This document shows positions 30,807-37,735 of a DNA stretch of 64,000 nucleotides, piece by piece. Source of the stretch: Burkholderiaceae bacterium. Lineage in GTDB: Bacteria > Pseudomonadota > Gammaproteobacteria > Burkholderiales > Burkholderiaceae_E. The notes beneath the pieces are model-generated. The model saw only the letters and a list, made by a program, of their open reading frames with translations. It was not told where the DNA came from and searched no databases. Location of the stretch: assembly GCA_024637395.1 (NCBI GenBank), contig JAGXFG010000050.1, positions 1 through 64,000 of the forward strand, in the 5' to 3' direction. Each line of letters opens with the position of its first letter. Position 1 is the stretch's first letter. The position numbers and the translations under genes were made by a program.

Positions 30807-31687
30807 TTCTGGGTCCCGAAAAGTCCGGCCGGCTTGATCAGCAGCACGATCACCATGATGACGAAGATCACTATGTTCGAGGCCTCCGGGTAGAAGACCT
30901 TGGTCAGCCCTTCGGCCACCCCCAGCCCGAAGCCGGTCACGATAGCTCCCATGATCGAACCCATGCCGCCGATTACCACCACCGCAAATACCACGATGAT
31001 GAGATCAGCCCCCATCATCGGATTCACCTGATAGATCGGCGCGGCCATGACCCCCGCGAACGCCGCCAGGGCCACTCCAAAGCCGTAGGTCAAGGTGACC
31101 ATGCGCGGCACATTGATGCCGAAGGCCTGGACCAACTGGGGGTTTTCGGTAGCGGCGCGCAGATAGGCGCCGAGCTTGGTCCGCTCGATCACGTACCAGG
31201 TGGCCAGGCAAACGATCGCCGACGCCAGGATCACCCAGGCGCGATAGTTGGGCAGAAACATGAAGCCCAGATTGGTGCCGCCGCTCAACTGTGCCGGCAT
31301 CCGATAAGGCAGTCCCGAGGAACCAAACTCGTTGCGGAAGATGCCCTGGATGATCAGGGCCAGACCGAAGGTCAGCAGTAGTCCGTAGAGATGATCGAGT
31401 TGGTAGAGCCGCTTCAACATCGTGCGCTCGAGAACCATGCCCAGGGCGCCGACCGCGAGCGGTGCGATCGCGAGCGACCACCAGTAACCGACACCGAGCA
31501 GGTTAAGCAGGAAATACGCGCAGAACGCACCCATCATGTAGAGCGCGCCGTGCGTGAAGTTGATGATGTTCAACAAGCCAAAAATGACTGCCAGACCGAG
31601 CGACAGCAACGCATAGAACGAGCCGTTGATCAACCCGATCAGCAGTTGGCCGAACAGCGCCTGGCTGGGAATTCCGAAGATGTCCAT
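30803..31687 (-). CDS. livH: Branched-chain amino acid ABC transporter permease LivH
   Basis: First permease of the Liv complex, 294 residues. Recognised by LLIGLINGSFYALLSLGLAVIFGLLNIINFTHGALYM at the N-terminus and by the ATPase-contact loop LGAYLRAATENPQLVQAFGI. The ATG at 31687 comes 52 bases after livK, across a strong hairpin that may limit downstream expression. Confidence 0.93.
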   Translation of the reverse strand: MDIFGIPSQALFGQLLIGLINGSFYALLSLGLAVIFGLLNIINFTHGALYMMGAFCAYFLLNLLGVGYWWSLAIAPLAVGALGMVLERTMLKRLYQLDHLYGLLLTFGLALIIQGIFRNEFGSSGLPYRMPAQLSGGTNLGFMFLPNYRAWVILASAIVCLATWYVIERTKLGAYLRAATENPQLVQAFGINVPRMVTLTYGFGVALAAFAGVMAAPIYQVNPMMGADLIIVVFAVVVIGGMGSIMGAIVTGFGLGVAEGLTKVFYPEASNIVIFVIMVIVLLIKPAGLFGTQK

Positions 31688-31703
31688 GACTATGCTTGCG
31701 AGA

Positions 31704-31733
31704 CGGGCGCCCCGCGCTGTTGCGAGGCGCCCG
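31704..31733 (-). other. Strong hairpin between livK and livH
   Basis: CGGGCGCC (31704-31711) pairs perfectly with GGCGCCCG (31726-31733) around a 14-base loop that can pair further. No T-tract follows, so it is more likely an mRNA-stabilising or attenuating element than a full terminator. Such hairpins after binding-protein genes fit higher levels of the binding protein than of the permeases. Confidence 0.7.
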
Positions 31734-31739
31734 GCAGGA

Positions 31740-32951
31740 TCACTTCACCAGCGGACAGTTGCCATCGGCCAGGGGCCGGAAAGCCTCGTTGGCCGGGATG
31801 GTCGCACGAACCTTGTAGTAGTCGTACGGGCCTTTGGACTCGGACGGCTTCTTGACCTCGACCAGATAGACCGGATGAATCTTGCGGCCGTCGGCGCGAA
31901 TCGTGCCCTTGCCGAACAACTGGTCGTCGGTCGGCATCTCTTTCATCTTCGCGACCACCTTGGTGCCGTCATCGCTCTTGAGCGCTTCCACGGCTTTGAG
32001 GTAATGCAACACCGACGAGTACACGCCCGCCTGCACCATGGTCGGGAACTTGCCGTCGTTGGCCCCCGAGAAACGCTTCGCGAAGGCGCGCGTCTGGTCG
32101 TTGGTATCCCAGTAGAAGGATGTCGTGAAGATCAGGCCCTGCGCGGTCTGCAGTCCCAGGCCGTGGATGTCGGTCAGGAACACCAGCATGCCGGCGAGGT
32201 TCTGTCCGGCCTTGACGATGCCGAACTCAGCCGCCTGCTTGATCGCGTTGGTGGTGTCACCACCGGCGTTGGCCAGCCCGATGATCTTGGCCTTGGAGGC
32301 CTGGGCCTGGAGCAGGAAGGACGAGAAGTCCTGGGTGTTGAGCGGGTGGCGAACTTCGCCCAAGACCTTGCCGCCGTTCTTGACCACCACTGCCGCGGTG
32401 TCACGTTCGAGCGCCTGCCCGAACGCATAGTCCGCGGTCAGGAAGAACCAGGTGTCGCCGCCGGTCTTGACGATCGCCTTGCCGGTGCCGTTGGCCAGCA
32501 TCCAGGTGTCGTAGGTCCAGTGAACGGTGTTGGGGGAACAGGACTTGCCGGTCAGGTCCGAACTGGCCGCACCGGAGATCAGGAATACCTTGCCCTTGTC
32601 GCGCGTGATTTGGTTCACGGCCAACGCCACGCCCGAGTTGGGACTATCGACGATCACATCGACTTTGTCGGTGTCGTACCAGGTCCGGGCGATCGTCGAG
32701 CCGACGTCCGGCTTGTTCTGATGATCGGCCGAAATGATTTCGACCTTGAGTCCTTTCTTGGCAGCGCCAAAATCATCGATCGCCATCTTGGCCGCCAGCA
32801 CGGAACCCTTGCCGGCGAGGTCGGTGTAAAGGCTCGACATATCGGTCAGGACACCAATCTTGATGATTCCGTCCGAAAGCTGGGCCTGGGCTGCGCCGGC
32901 GCCCAGCGCCAGAGCGGCGGCCACCATGGTTGTCAGGACTTTCTGTTTCAT
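31740..32951 (-). CDS. livK: Branched-chain amino acid-type ABC transporter binding protein LivK
   Basis: Periplasmic type I binding protein of 403 residues with a signal peptide (MKQKVLTTMVAAALALGAGAAQA, about 23 residues). The mature protein begins QLSDGIIKIGVLTDMSSLYTDLAG. The ATG at 32951 follows AAGGAGACG; an upstream start is less likely. It lies between livF and livH in one operon. This clade (with SKGPYDYYKVRATIPANEAFRPL at the end) also includes transporters for amides, urea or aromatic acids, so the substrate is not certain. Confidence 0.88.
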   Translation of the reverse strand: MKQKVLTTMVAAALALGAGAAQAQLSDGIIKIGVLTDMSSLYTDLAGKGSVLAAKMAIDDFGAAKKGLKVEIISADHQNKPDVGSTIARTWYDTDKVDVIVDSPNSGVALAVNQITRDKGKVFLISGAASSDLTGKSCSPNTVHWTYDTWMLANGTGKAIVKTGGDTWFFLTADYAFGQALERDTAAVVVKNGGKVLGEVRHPLNTQDFSSFLLQAQASKAKIIGLANAGGDTTNAIKQAAEFGIVKAGQNLAGMLVFLTDIHGLGLQTAQGLIFTTSFYWDTNDQTRAFAKRFSGANDGKFPTMVQAGVYSSVLHYLKAVEALKSDDGTKVVAKMKEMPTDDQLFGKGTIRADGRKIHPVYLVEVKKPSESKGPYDYYKVRATIPANEAFRPLADGNCPLVK

Positions 32952-32998
32952 CTCGTCTCCTTGGTTATGAGTAAAAACGGTCTTAGGGCCAATCGTGT

Positions 32999-33706
32999 TC
33001 AAACTCCAAGATACTCGTGCAGCATACCCATTTTGGCTTTGAGTTCGGAAGCGGTGAAAGCCTCCGCGATGCGACCGTGCTCCATCACGTAGAACCGATC
33101 GGCCAAGGGTGCGGCAAAGCGGAAATTCTGCTCGACCATAACAATGGTCAAACCTTTCTGGCGCAAGGTACGAATGGCGTTTGCCAGCGCCTGCACGATC
33201 ACCGGCGCCAGTCCTTCGGAAATTTCGTCGAGCAACAGCAACGTGGCGCCGGTGCGCAGGATACGCGCTACCGAGAGCATCTGCTGTTCACCACCGGACA
33301 GGCGCGTGCCCGGACTCAGGCGGCGCTCCTCCAGGTTCGGGAACAGCTCGTAGATTTCCTCGAGCGACATGCCGCCGCTGGCCACTGCCGGCGGCAACAG
33401 CAGGTTTTCCTCGCAATTGAGGCTGGCAAAGATGCCGCGTTCTTCCGGGCAGTAACCGATGCCCAGGCGCGCGATCTTGTGCGGCGGCAAGCCGACCGTC
33501 TCGACGCCGTTGATCATGATCGAACCGGTGCGGCGGCCCACCAGACCCATGATCGATTTCAGCGTCGTGGTGCGCCCGGCGCCGTTGCGGCCCAGCAGGG
33601 TTACGACCTCGCCGCTGCGCACGGTCAGGTCGACACCGTGCAGGATATGCGACTCGCCGTAGAAGGAGTGCAGGTCCGAGATCCGCAGGAATTCGTTATC
33701 AGCCAT
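32999..33706 (-). CDS. livF: Liv-type ABC transporter ATPase LivF
   Basis: ABC ATPase of 235 residues. Walker A reads LLGRNGAGRTTTLKSIMG, with arginine in place of the usual P-loop lysine. Signature RLSGGEQQMLSVARIL, Walker B LLLLDEISEGLAP (I in place of the usual P after DE) and the H-loop VEQNF (Q in the switch region, as in LivF) follow. It overlaps livG by eight bases and precedes livK by 47. GAGR-type P-loops occur in other LivF proteins, so it need not be inactive. Confidence 0.92.
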   Translation of the reverse strand: MADNEFLRISDLHSFYGESHILHGVDLTVRSGEVVTLLGRNGAGRTTTLKSIMGLVGRRTGSIMINGVETVGLPPHKIARLGIGYCPEERGIFASLNCEENLLLPPAVASGGMSLEEIYELFPNLEERRLSPGTRLSGGEQQMLSVARILRTGATLLLLDEISEGLAPVIVQALANAIRTLRQKGLTIVMVEQNFRFAAPLADRFYVMEHGRIAEAFTASELKAKMGMLHEYLGV

Positions 33707-34478
33707 GAGCGCCCTGCAGCTCGGTTTCGCTGCTGCCCATATAGGCCTCGAGCACTTGCGGATTCTTCGAAACCTGCTCGTACGGACCTTCGGCGATTAC
33801 CTCGCCGCGCGCCAGCACCGTAATCGTATCGGCAATCTGCGCCACCACGTCCATATTGTGTTCAACCATCAACACCGTGCGGTTGAGGGCCACGCGCTTG
33901 ATCAACTGGGTGACGCGTTCGACATCCTCATGACCCATGCCCTGGGTGGGCTCATCGAGCAGCATCAGTTCCGGATCCATCGCCAGCGTGGTGGCGATTT
34001 CCAGGGCGCGCTTGCGCCCATACGACAGCTCGATGGTCACGACATCGGCAAACTCGGTCAGCCCCACGGTTTCGAGCAACTCCATCGCCCGCGGCGACAA
34101 CTGCTCCAGTGAGCGTTCCGACTTCCAGAAGTGATACGAGGTGCCAAGCTTGCGCTGCAGCCCGATCCGAACATTCTCCAACACCGTCAGGTGGGGAAAG
34201 GTCGCCGAAATCTGGAACGAGCGGATGATCCCGCGCCGCGCGATCTGCGCCGACTTCTCGAAGGTGATGTCGTGGCCCTTGAAGAAGATATGCCCGCGGG
34301 TCGGGATCAGGAACTTGGTGAGCAGATTGAAGAAGGTCGTCTTGCCGGCGCCGTTGGGGCCGATCAGCGCGTGAATATCCCCGCGCTTCACCGCCAGGTC
34401 AACATTGCTGACCGCGGCAAAGCCCTTGAAATCCATGCACAGGTCCTTTGTCTCCAGGACCTTGTCCCCTTCGGTCAT
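33699..34478 (-). CDS. livG: Liv-type ABC transporter ATPase LivG
   Basis: Second ATPase of the complex, 259 residues. Walker A is ALIGPNGAGKTTFFNLLTKF, the signature ELSYGRKRALEIATTLAM, Walker B LMLLDEPTQGMG and the H-loop MVEHNMDVV. The ATG at 34478 (MTEGDKVLETKDLCMDFKGF) is chosen because the longer frame upstream has no family similarity; the ribosome site is weak. First gene of livGFKHM; a promoter is placed about 50 bases upstream. Confidence 0.93.
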   Translation of the reverse strand: MTEGDKVLETKDLCMDFKGFAAVSNVDLAVKRGDIHALIGPNGAGKTTFFNLLTKFLIPTRGHIFFKGHDITFEKSAQIARRGIIRSFQISATFPHLTVLENVRIGLQRKLGTSYHFWKSERSLEQLSPRAMELLETVGLTEFADVVTIELSYGRKRALEIATTLAMDPELMLLDEPTQGMGHEDVERVTQLIKRVALNRTVLMVEHNMDVVAQIADTITVLARGEVIAEGPYEQVSKNPQVLEAYMGSSETELQGAHG

Positions 34479-34529
34479 ATTATTTTGACGCCCCTTTGAC
34501 GGCGGCGACGATCGTGTCTCGATGCGCAG

Positions 34530-34558
34530 ATTATGGACAACGCCCCCTGAGGGCGCAA
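34530..34558 (-). promoter_or_regulatory. Putative sigma-70 promoter of the liv operon
   Basis: On the minus strand TTGCGC (34553-34558) and CATAAT (34530-34535) are separated by 17 bases, placing the transcript start about 45 bases before livG. Confidence 0.45.
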
Positions 34559-34723
34559 GCTGGCCCCATGTTGGTAAGGGCATCTGCCAGGACTCGCACA
34601 GAATCCAGCTACCCCCTCTTGCAGCGCCGCGCCGCTGATCCTGTTGACTTGTGCAGGCTCTCGACGGCAAGATGCGCAGGCTGGCGAAAACCTCAACCGC
34701 CAGCGAAACCGGAGGATCGCGCG

Positions 34724-34822
34724 ATGGCCAAGTCCCAGGACACCAAGAAGGACCAGAAGAAGCAGCCGCTGAAGACTGCCAAGGAAAAAAAGCAGGCCAA
34801 GAAGGAAAAGAAGGGCAAGTGA
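34724..34822 (+). CDS. Very small lysine-rich basic protein, function unknown
   Basis: A 32-residue open frame beginning MAKSQDTKKDQKKQ, with 14 lysines and no hydrophobic stretch. A near-perfect ribosome site GGAGGA stands eight bases before the ATG. A TTGACT at 34644-34649 could be a -35, though the -10 (CAAGAT, 18 bases on) is poor. An intrinsic terminator follows 38 bases after the stop. The gene therefore looks like a self-contained unit and not a chance frame. The composition suggests a disordered nucleic-acid- or polyanion-binding peptide, but that is inference. It is divergent from the liv operon; the 245 bases between hold only promoter sequence. Confidence 0.7.
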   Translation: MAKSQDTKKDQKKQPLKTAKEKKQAKKEKKGK

Positions 34823-34859
34823 ACTGTCCCTTTGGGGCAAATCAGCAGGGGAACAGTGC

Positions 34860-34892
34860 GGGCGGAACCGGAGGTCGGTCCGCCCGTTTTTT
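34860..34892 (+). terminator. Intrinsic terminator after the lysine-rich small gene
   Basis: GGGCGGA (34860-34866) pairs with TCCGCCC (34879-34885), with further pairing possible in the loop, and is followed by G and six Ts on the plus strand. It ends at the stop codon of the convergent small gene. Confidence 0.88.
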
Positions 34893-35208
34893 ATTCCGCT
34901 TCCCGATACGGGTTTTCGAGCCGTTCGATCATCTCGGCGAACACCGCCCGCACCTGCGCCTCGCTGCAGCCCAACAGCACTGCGTCTTCCAGCGCGTCCT
35001 GGAGCATCTGCCGCAGCTCGACGAAGTTTTCGTTGAGCACCTTGATCTTCTCGTGGCAGGCCACCGGCGTGCCATCAGGCATGCGCCACACCAGGCCTGA
35101 GGGCGGGCCAGATGGGGGGCGGTTTCCGGGACTGTCGGTCATGGTCGTTGGGGCGCCTGGTTTGAACGGGCGCAGATCAGCGCTGTCGAAAATGGCATTG
35201 TCGCGCAT
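34891..35208 (-). CDS. Conserved hypothetical protein, about 105 residues
   Basis: Soluble protein with no signal peptide or membrane helix. A Pro-rich first part leads to a predicted helical C-terminal half (VACHEKIKVLNENFVELRQM to VRAVFAEMIERLENPYREAE). The SGLVWRMPDGTPVACHEKIKVLNEN segment looks like a small betaproteobacterial family I recall only as hypothetical. The ATG at 35208 has GGAG five bases upstream; a later ATG at 35142 would remove the first 22 residues. Convergent with the lysine-rich gene and divergent from the lipid kinase, with 47 bases between starts. No function proposed. Confidence 0.65.
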   Translation of the reverse strand: MRDNAIFDSADLRPFKPGAPTTMTDSPGNRPPSGPPSGLVWRMPDGTPVACHEKIKVLNENFVELRQMLQDALEDAVLLGCSEAQVRAVFAEMIERLENPYREAE

Positions 35209-35255
35209 TTCTGCTCCGCGCTCCGCCACCCACTTCCTTCAAGTCCGGGAGCCGC

Positions 35256-36176
35256 ATGCAACCTGATGAGTGGCTGGTGGTCCTGAACCCGGTGTCGGGC
35301 CGGGGGCAGGCGTTGCGCCGCCAGCCTGAAATAGTGCGTCTGCTCGAGCTGCATGGCATGCGCCACAGTGTGGCCATCAGCCGCTTCCATGGCCATGCCA
35401 TCGAGCTGGTCAGCGCCGCCGTGGCGGCCGGCTGCCGACGCCTGCTCATAGCTGGGGGGGATGGCAGCCTCAACGAGGCGGTCAATGCCATCCTGGCGCA
35501 GGACAAGGTCCCGCCGGCCGAGATCCTGCTGGCAACGCTGCCGGTCGGGACCGGCAACGACTGGGCGCGCAGCCACCGCGTGCCAGGCAACTGGCCGGCG
35601 GCCGTGGCTCTTGCCGCCAGTGAAACCAGCGCCCTGCACGACGCCGGCGTGGCCGAATTCGGCGATGGCAGCCGACGCTGGTTCATCAACGTAGCCGGGG
35701 TGGGTTTCGACGCCGCGGTGGTCGAGCGCAAGATGGCGCGCGGCTTTGGTCAACTGGCCTATGTGCTGGGCCTGCTCGGGGCGCTCTGGTCGTATCGCCC
35801 GGTGGCGGTGCGGGTCTCGCAGGATGATGGCGCGGCCCGTGAGGCCAGCATCCTGGTCCAGTTCGCTGCGCTCGGGCGAAACTGTGGCGGAGGCATGCTG
35901 ATCGCCCCCGACGCGGTCCCTGATGACGGCCGCTTCGCTTCAGTGCTGGTGCACGCGATGTCGCGCCTCGAGGTGCTCGCCAGCCTCAAGTGCCTGTTCG
36001 ACGGCACGCTGCCCGGACATCCCAAGGTTGAAGCCAGCCCCTGCGCCACGATCAGAGTCGATGCGCCAACGGCGCTGGCCGTCGAGGCCGACGGCGAACT
36101 CATCGGGCATACTCCCGTAACTTTCCGGGTGCTGCCGCGCGCGATCCGCGTGGTGGTGCCGGCAACACCTGAATGA
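35256..36176 (+). CDS. Diacylglycerol/lipid kinase family protein (YegS-like)
   Basis: Cytoplasmic lipid kinase-fold protein of 306 residues. The N-terminal LVVLNPVSGRGQALRR and the nucleotide motif LLIAGGDGSLNEAVNAILA (GGDGT/S-N-E) are the diagnostic features, with TLPVGTGNDWARS and NVAGVGFDAAVVERK following. The GGDGSxNE version with GTGND is of the DagK/YegS/LCB5 superfamily. The ATG at 35256 follows GGGAG. The physiological lipid cannot be told from the sequence. Confidence 0.88.
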   Translation: MQPDEWLVVLNPVSGRGQALRRQPEIVRLLELHGMRHSVAISRFHGHAIELVSAAVAAGCRRLLIAGGDGSLNEAVNAILAQDKVPPAEILLATLPVGTGNDWARSHRVPGNWPAAVALAASETSALHDAGVAEFGDGSRRWFINVAGVGFDAAVVERKMARGFGQLAYVLGLLGALWSYRPVAVRVSQDDGAAREASILVQFAALGRNCGGGMLIAPDAVPDDGRFASVLVHAMSRLEVLASLKCLFDGTLPGHPKVEASPCATIRVDAPTALAVEADGELIGHTPVTFRVLPRAIRVVVPATPE

Positions 36177-36204
36177 ACCAGCAACCAACCGGAGCCAGAG
36201 CCAG

Positions 36205-37377
36205 ATGAACGTACCGCAGTCAATCCTGGGAATGCACGACGAACTGACCCAATGGCGGCGTGATTTCCACGCCCACCCGGAACTCGGCTTCGAGGAGTCA
36301 CGTACCGCCGATCTGGTCGCCGAGCGGCTCGGTCAGTGCGAAGGTATCGAGATCAATCGCGGCATCGGCAAGACCGGGATCGTGGCGACGCTGCGGGTCG
36401 GATCAGGCAAGGGCAGCGTGGGGCTGCGCGCCGATATGGACGCGCTGCCGATGGCCGAGGAAAACGAGTTCGACCATCGTTCGCAGAGCGCCGGCAGGAT
36501 GCACGCCTGCGGCCACGACGGCCATACCACCATGTTGCTCGGCGCAGCGCGTCACCTGGCCAAGACCGGCAACTTCGACGGCACGGTCCATTTCATCTTC
36601 CAGCCGGCCGAGGAAGGCCGCGGCGGGGCCGGCGCGATGCTCGCCGATGGGCTGTTCGAGCGGTTCCCCTGCGACGCCATCTTTGGCATGCACAACATGC
36701 CCACCCTCGGGCTCGGCAAGTTCGCGGTGCGCGCCGGCCCGATGATGGCCGGCGGCGCCTTTTTCGACATCCGCATTACCGGCAAGGGCTCCCACGGGGC
36801 GCGCCCGGAGTCCGGCGTCGACCCGGTGATGGTGGCGTCGCACATCGCGATCGCGCTCCAGACGATCGTTTCCCGCAACACCCCACCGGTTGAAAGCGTG
36901 GTCGTCTCGGTGACCAAGATCGCCAGCGGCGAGGCCTACAACGTGATTCCCCAAACTGCCCTGCTGGCGGGCACCGTGCGCACCTTCTCCAAGGAGATGA
37001 TGGCGCTCGCCGAAGCCTCGATGAAGCGGATTGTCAGCGGAGTGGCGGCCACCTTCGGTGCCCAGGTGGAGCTCGACTTCCGCGTGCTCTTCCCTCCGAC
37101 CGTGAATGACGCGGAACAGGCCGACTTCGCCGCCCGGATCTGCAACGAAGTGGTCGGTGAAGACATGGTCGAGCGCAATCCGCCGCTGAACATGGGCTCG
37201 GAAGACTTTTCGCTGATGCTCGAGCGCCGGCCGGGATGTTTCATCAATCTCGGCGGCATGCGCGAGACCGGGAACTTCGAACTCCACAATCCGCGCTTTG
37301 ACTTCAACGACACAATTCTGCCGCTGGGCGTAGCCTTCTTCGCCCGTCTCGTGGAAACCAGGCTCAGCAGGGCTTGA
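36205..37377 (+). CDS. M20-family amidohydrolase (hippurate hydrolase-like)
   Basis: Zinc- or manganese-dependent M20D amidohydrolase of 390 residues. Metal ligands are in GRMHACGHDGHTTMLLGAA and FIFQPAEEGRGGAGAML, with the dimerisation domain starting at FFDIRITGKGSHGARPESG and the last ligand histidine at FELHNPRFDFND. The N-terminal LTQWRRDFHAHPELGFEE is typical. Relatives hydrolyse N-acyl amino acids such as hippurate; substrate not determined. It starts 28 bases after the lipid kinase and overlaps the end of the convergent DUF1850 gene by 14 bases. Confidence 0.88.
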   Translation: MNVPQSILGMHDELTQWRRDFHAHPELGFEESRTADLVAERLGQCEGIEINRGIGKTGIVATLRVGSGKGSVGLRADMDALPMAEENEFDHRSQSAGRMHACGHDGHTTMLLGAARHLAKTGNFDGTVHFIFQPAEEGRGGAGAMLADGLFERFPCDAIFGMHNMPTLGLGKFAVRAGPMMAGGAFFDIRITGKGSHGARPESGVDPVMVASHIAIALQTIVSRNTPPVESVVVSVTKIASGEAYNVIPQTALLAGTVRTFSKEMMALAEASMKRIVSGVAATFGAQVELDFRVLFPPTVNDAEQADFAARICNEVVGEDMVERNPPLNMGSEDFSLMLERRPGCFINLGGMRETGNFELHNPRFDFNDTILPLGVAFFARLVETRLSRA

Positions 37378-37735
37378 CGCGGATGAACTGCACCTCGCTT
37401 GCGGCGCCGAGCCAGTGCTCGAGCGCCCGGCAGGTGCCGTTCCGGCACCAATCGTAGTCCTGGGCGTAGGGAGAGCGGGTCAGCGCGAGCTCTTCGAAGC
37501 GCTGGTGCCGATCGCTTTGCCAGGCGCCATCGCGCCAGTACCCGCCGTCCTCCGGCTCCATCCCCGCTCCCGAGCCGCGCACCCGGCTGCCAACGAGTTC
37601 AAGGTGATCGGGATGAACTTCGTAGTCCTCTTCCCAGGCGACGTGTTCGACCGAATGCAGCCAGCGCAGCGTGAAGTCCTCCCCCGGGATCCTGGCGAGA
37701 ACCACCGTCCCCGCCAGCAAACACGCCGCAATCAT
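37364..37735 (-). CDS. DUF1850 family protein of the TAXI-TRAP locus
   Basis: Protein of 123 residues with an N-terminal hydrophobic segment (MIAACLLAGTVVLA), probably a signal or anchor. It is followed by the DUF1850 pattern FTLRWLHSVEHVAWEEDYEV and a C-terminal Trp- and Cys-containing part. The ATG overlaps the permease stop in ATGA. Genes of this family commonly sit beside fused TAXI TRAP permeases, so an accessory role in that transporter is likely, but its mechanism is unknown. Confidence 0.85.
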   Translation of the reverse strand: MIAACLLAGTVVLARIPGEDFTLRWLHSVEHVAWEEDYEVHPDHLELVGSRVRGSGAGMEPEDGGYWRDGAWQSDRHQRFEELALTRSPYAQDYDWCRNGTCRALEHWLGAASEVQFIRVKPC

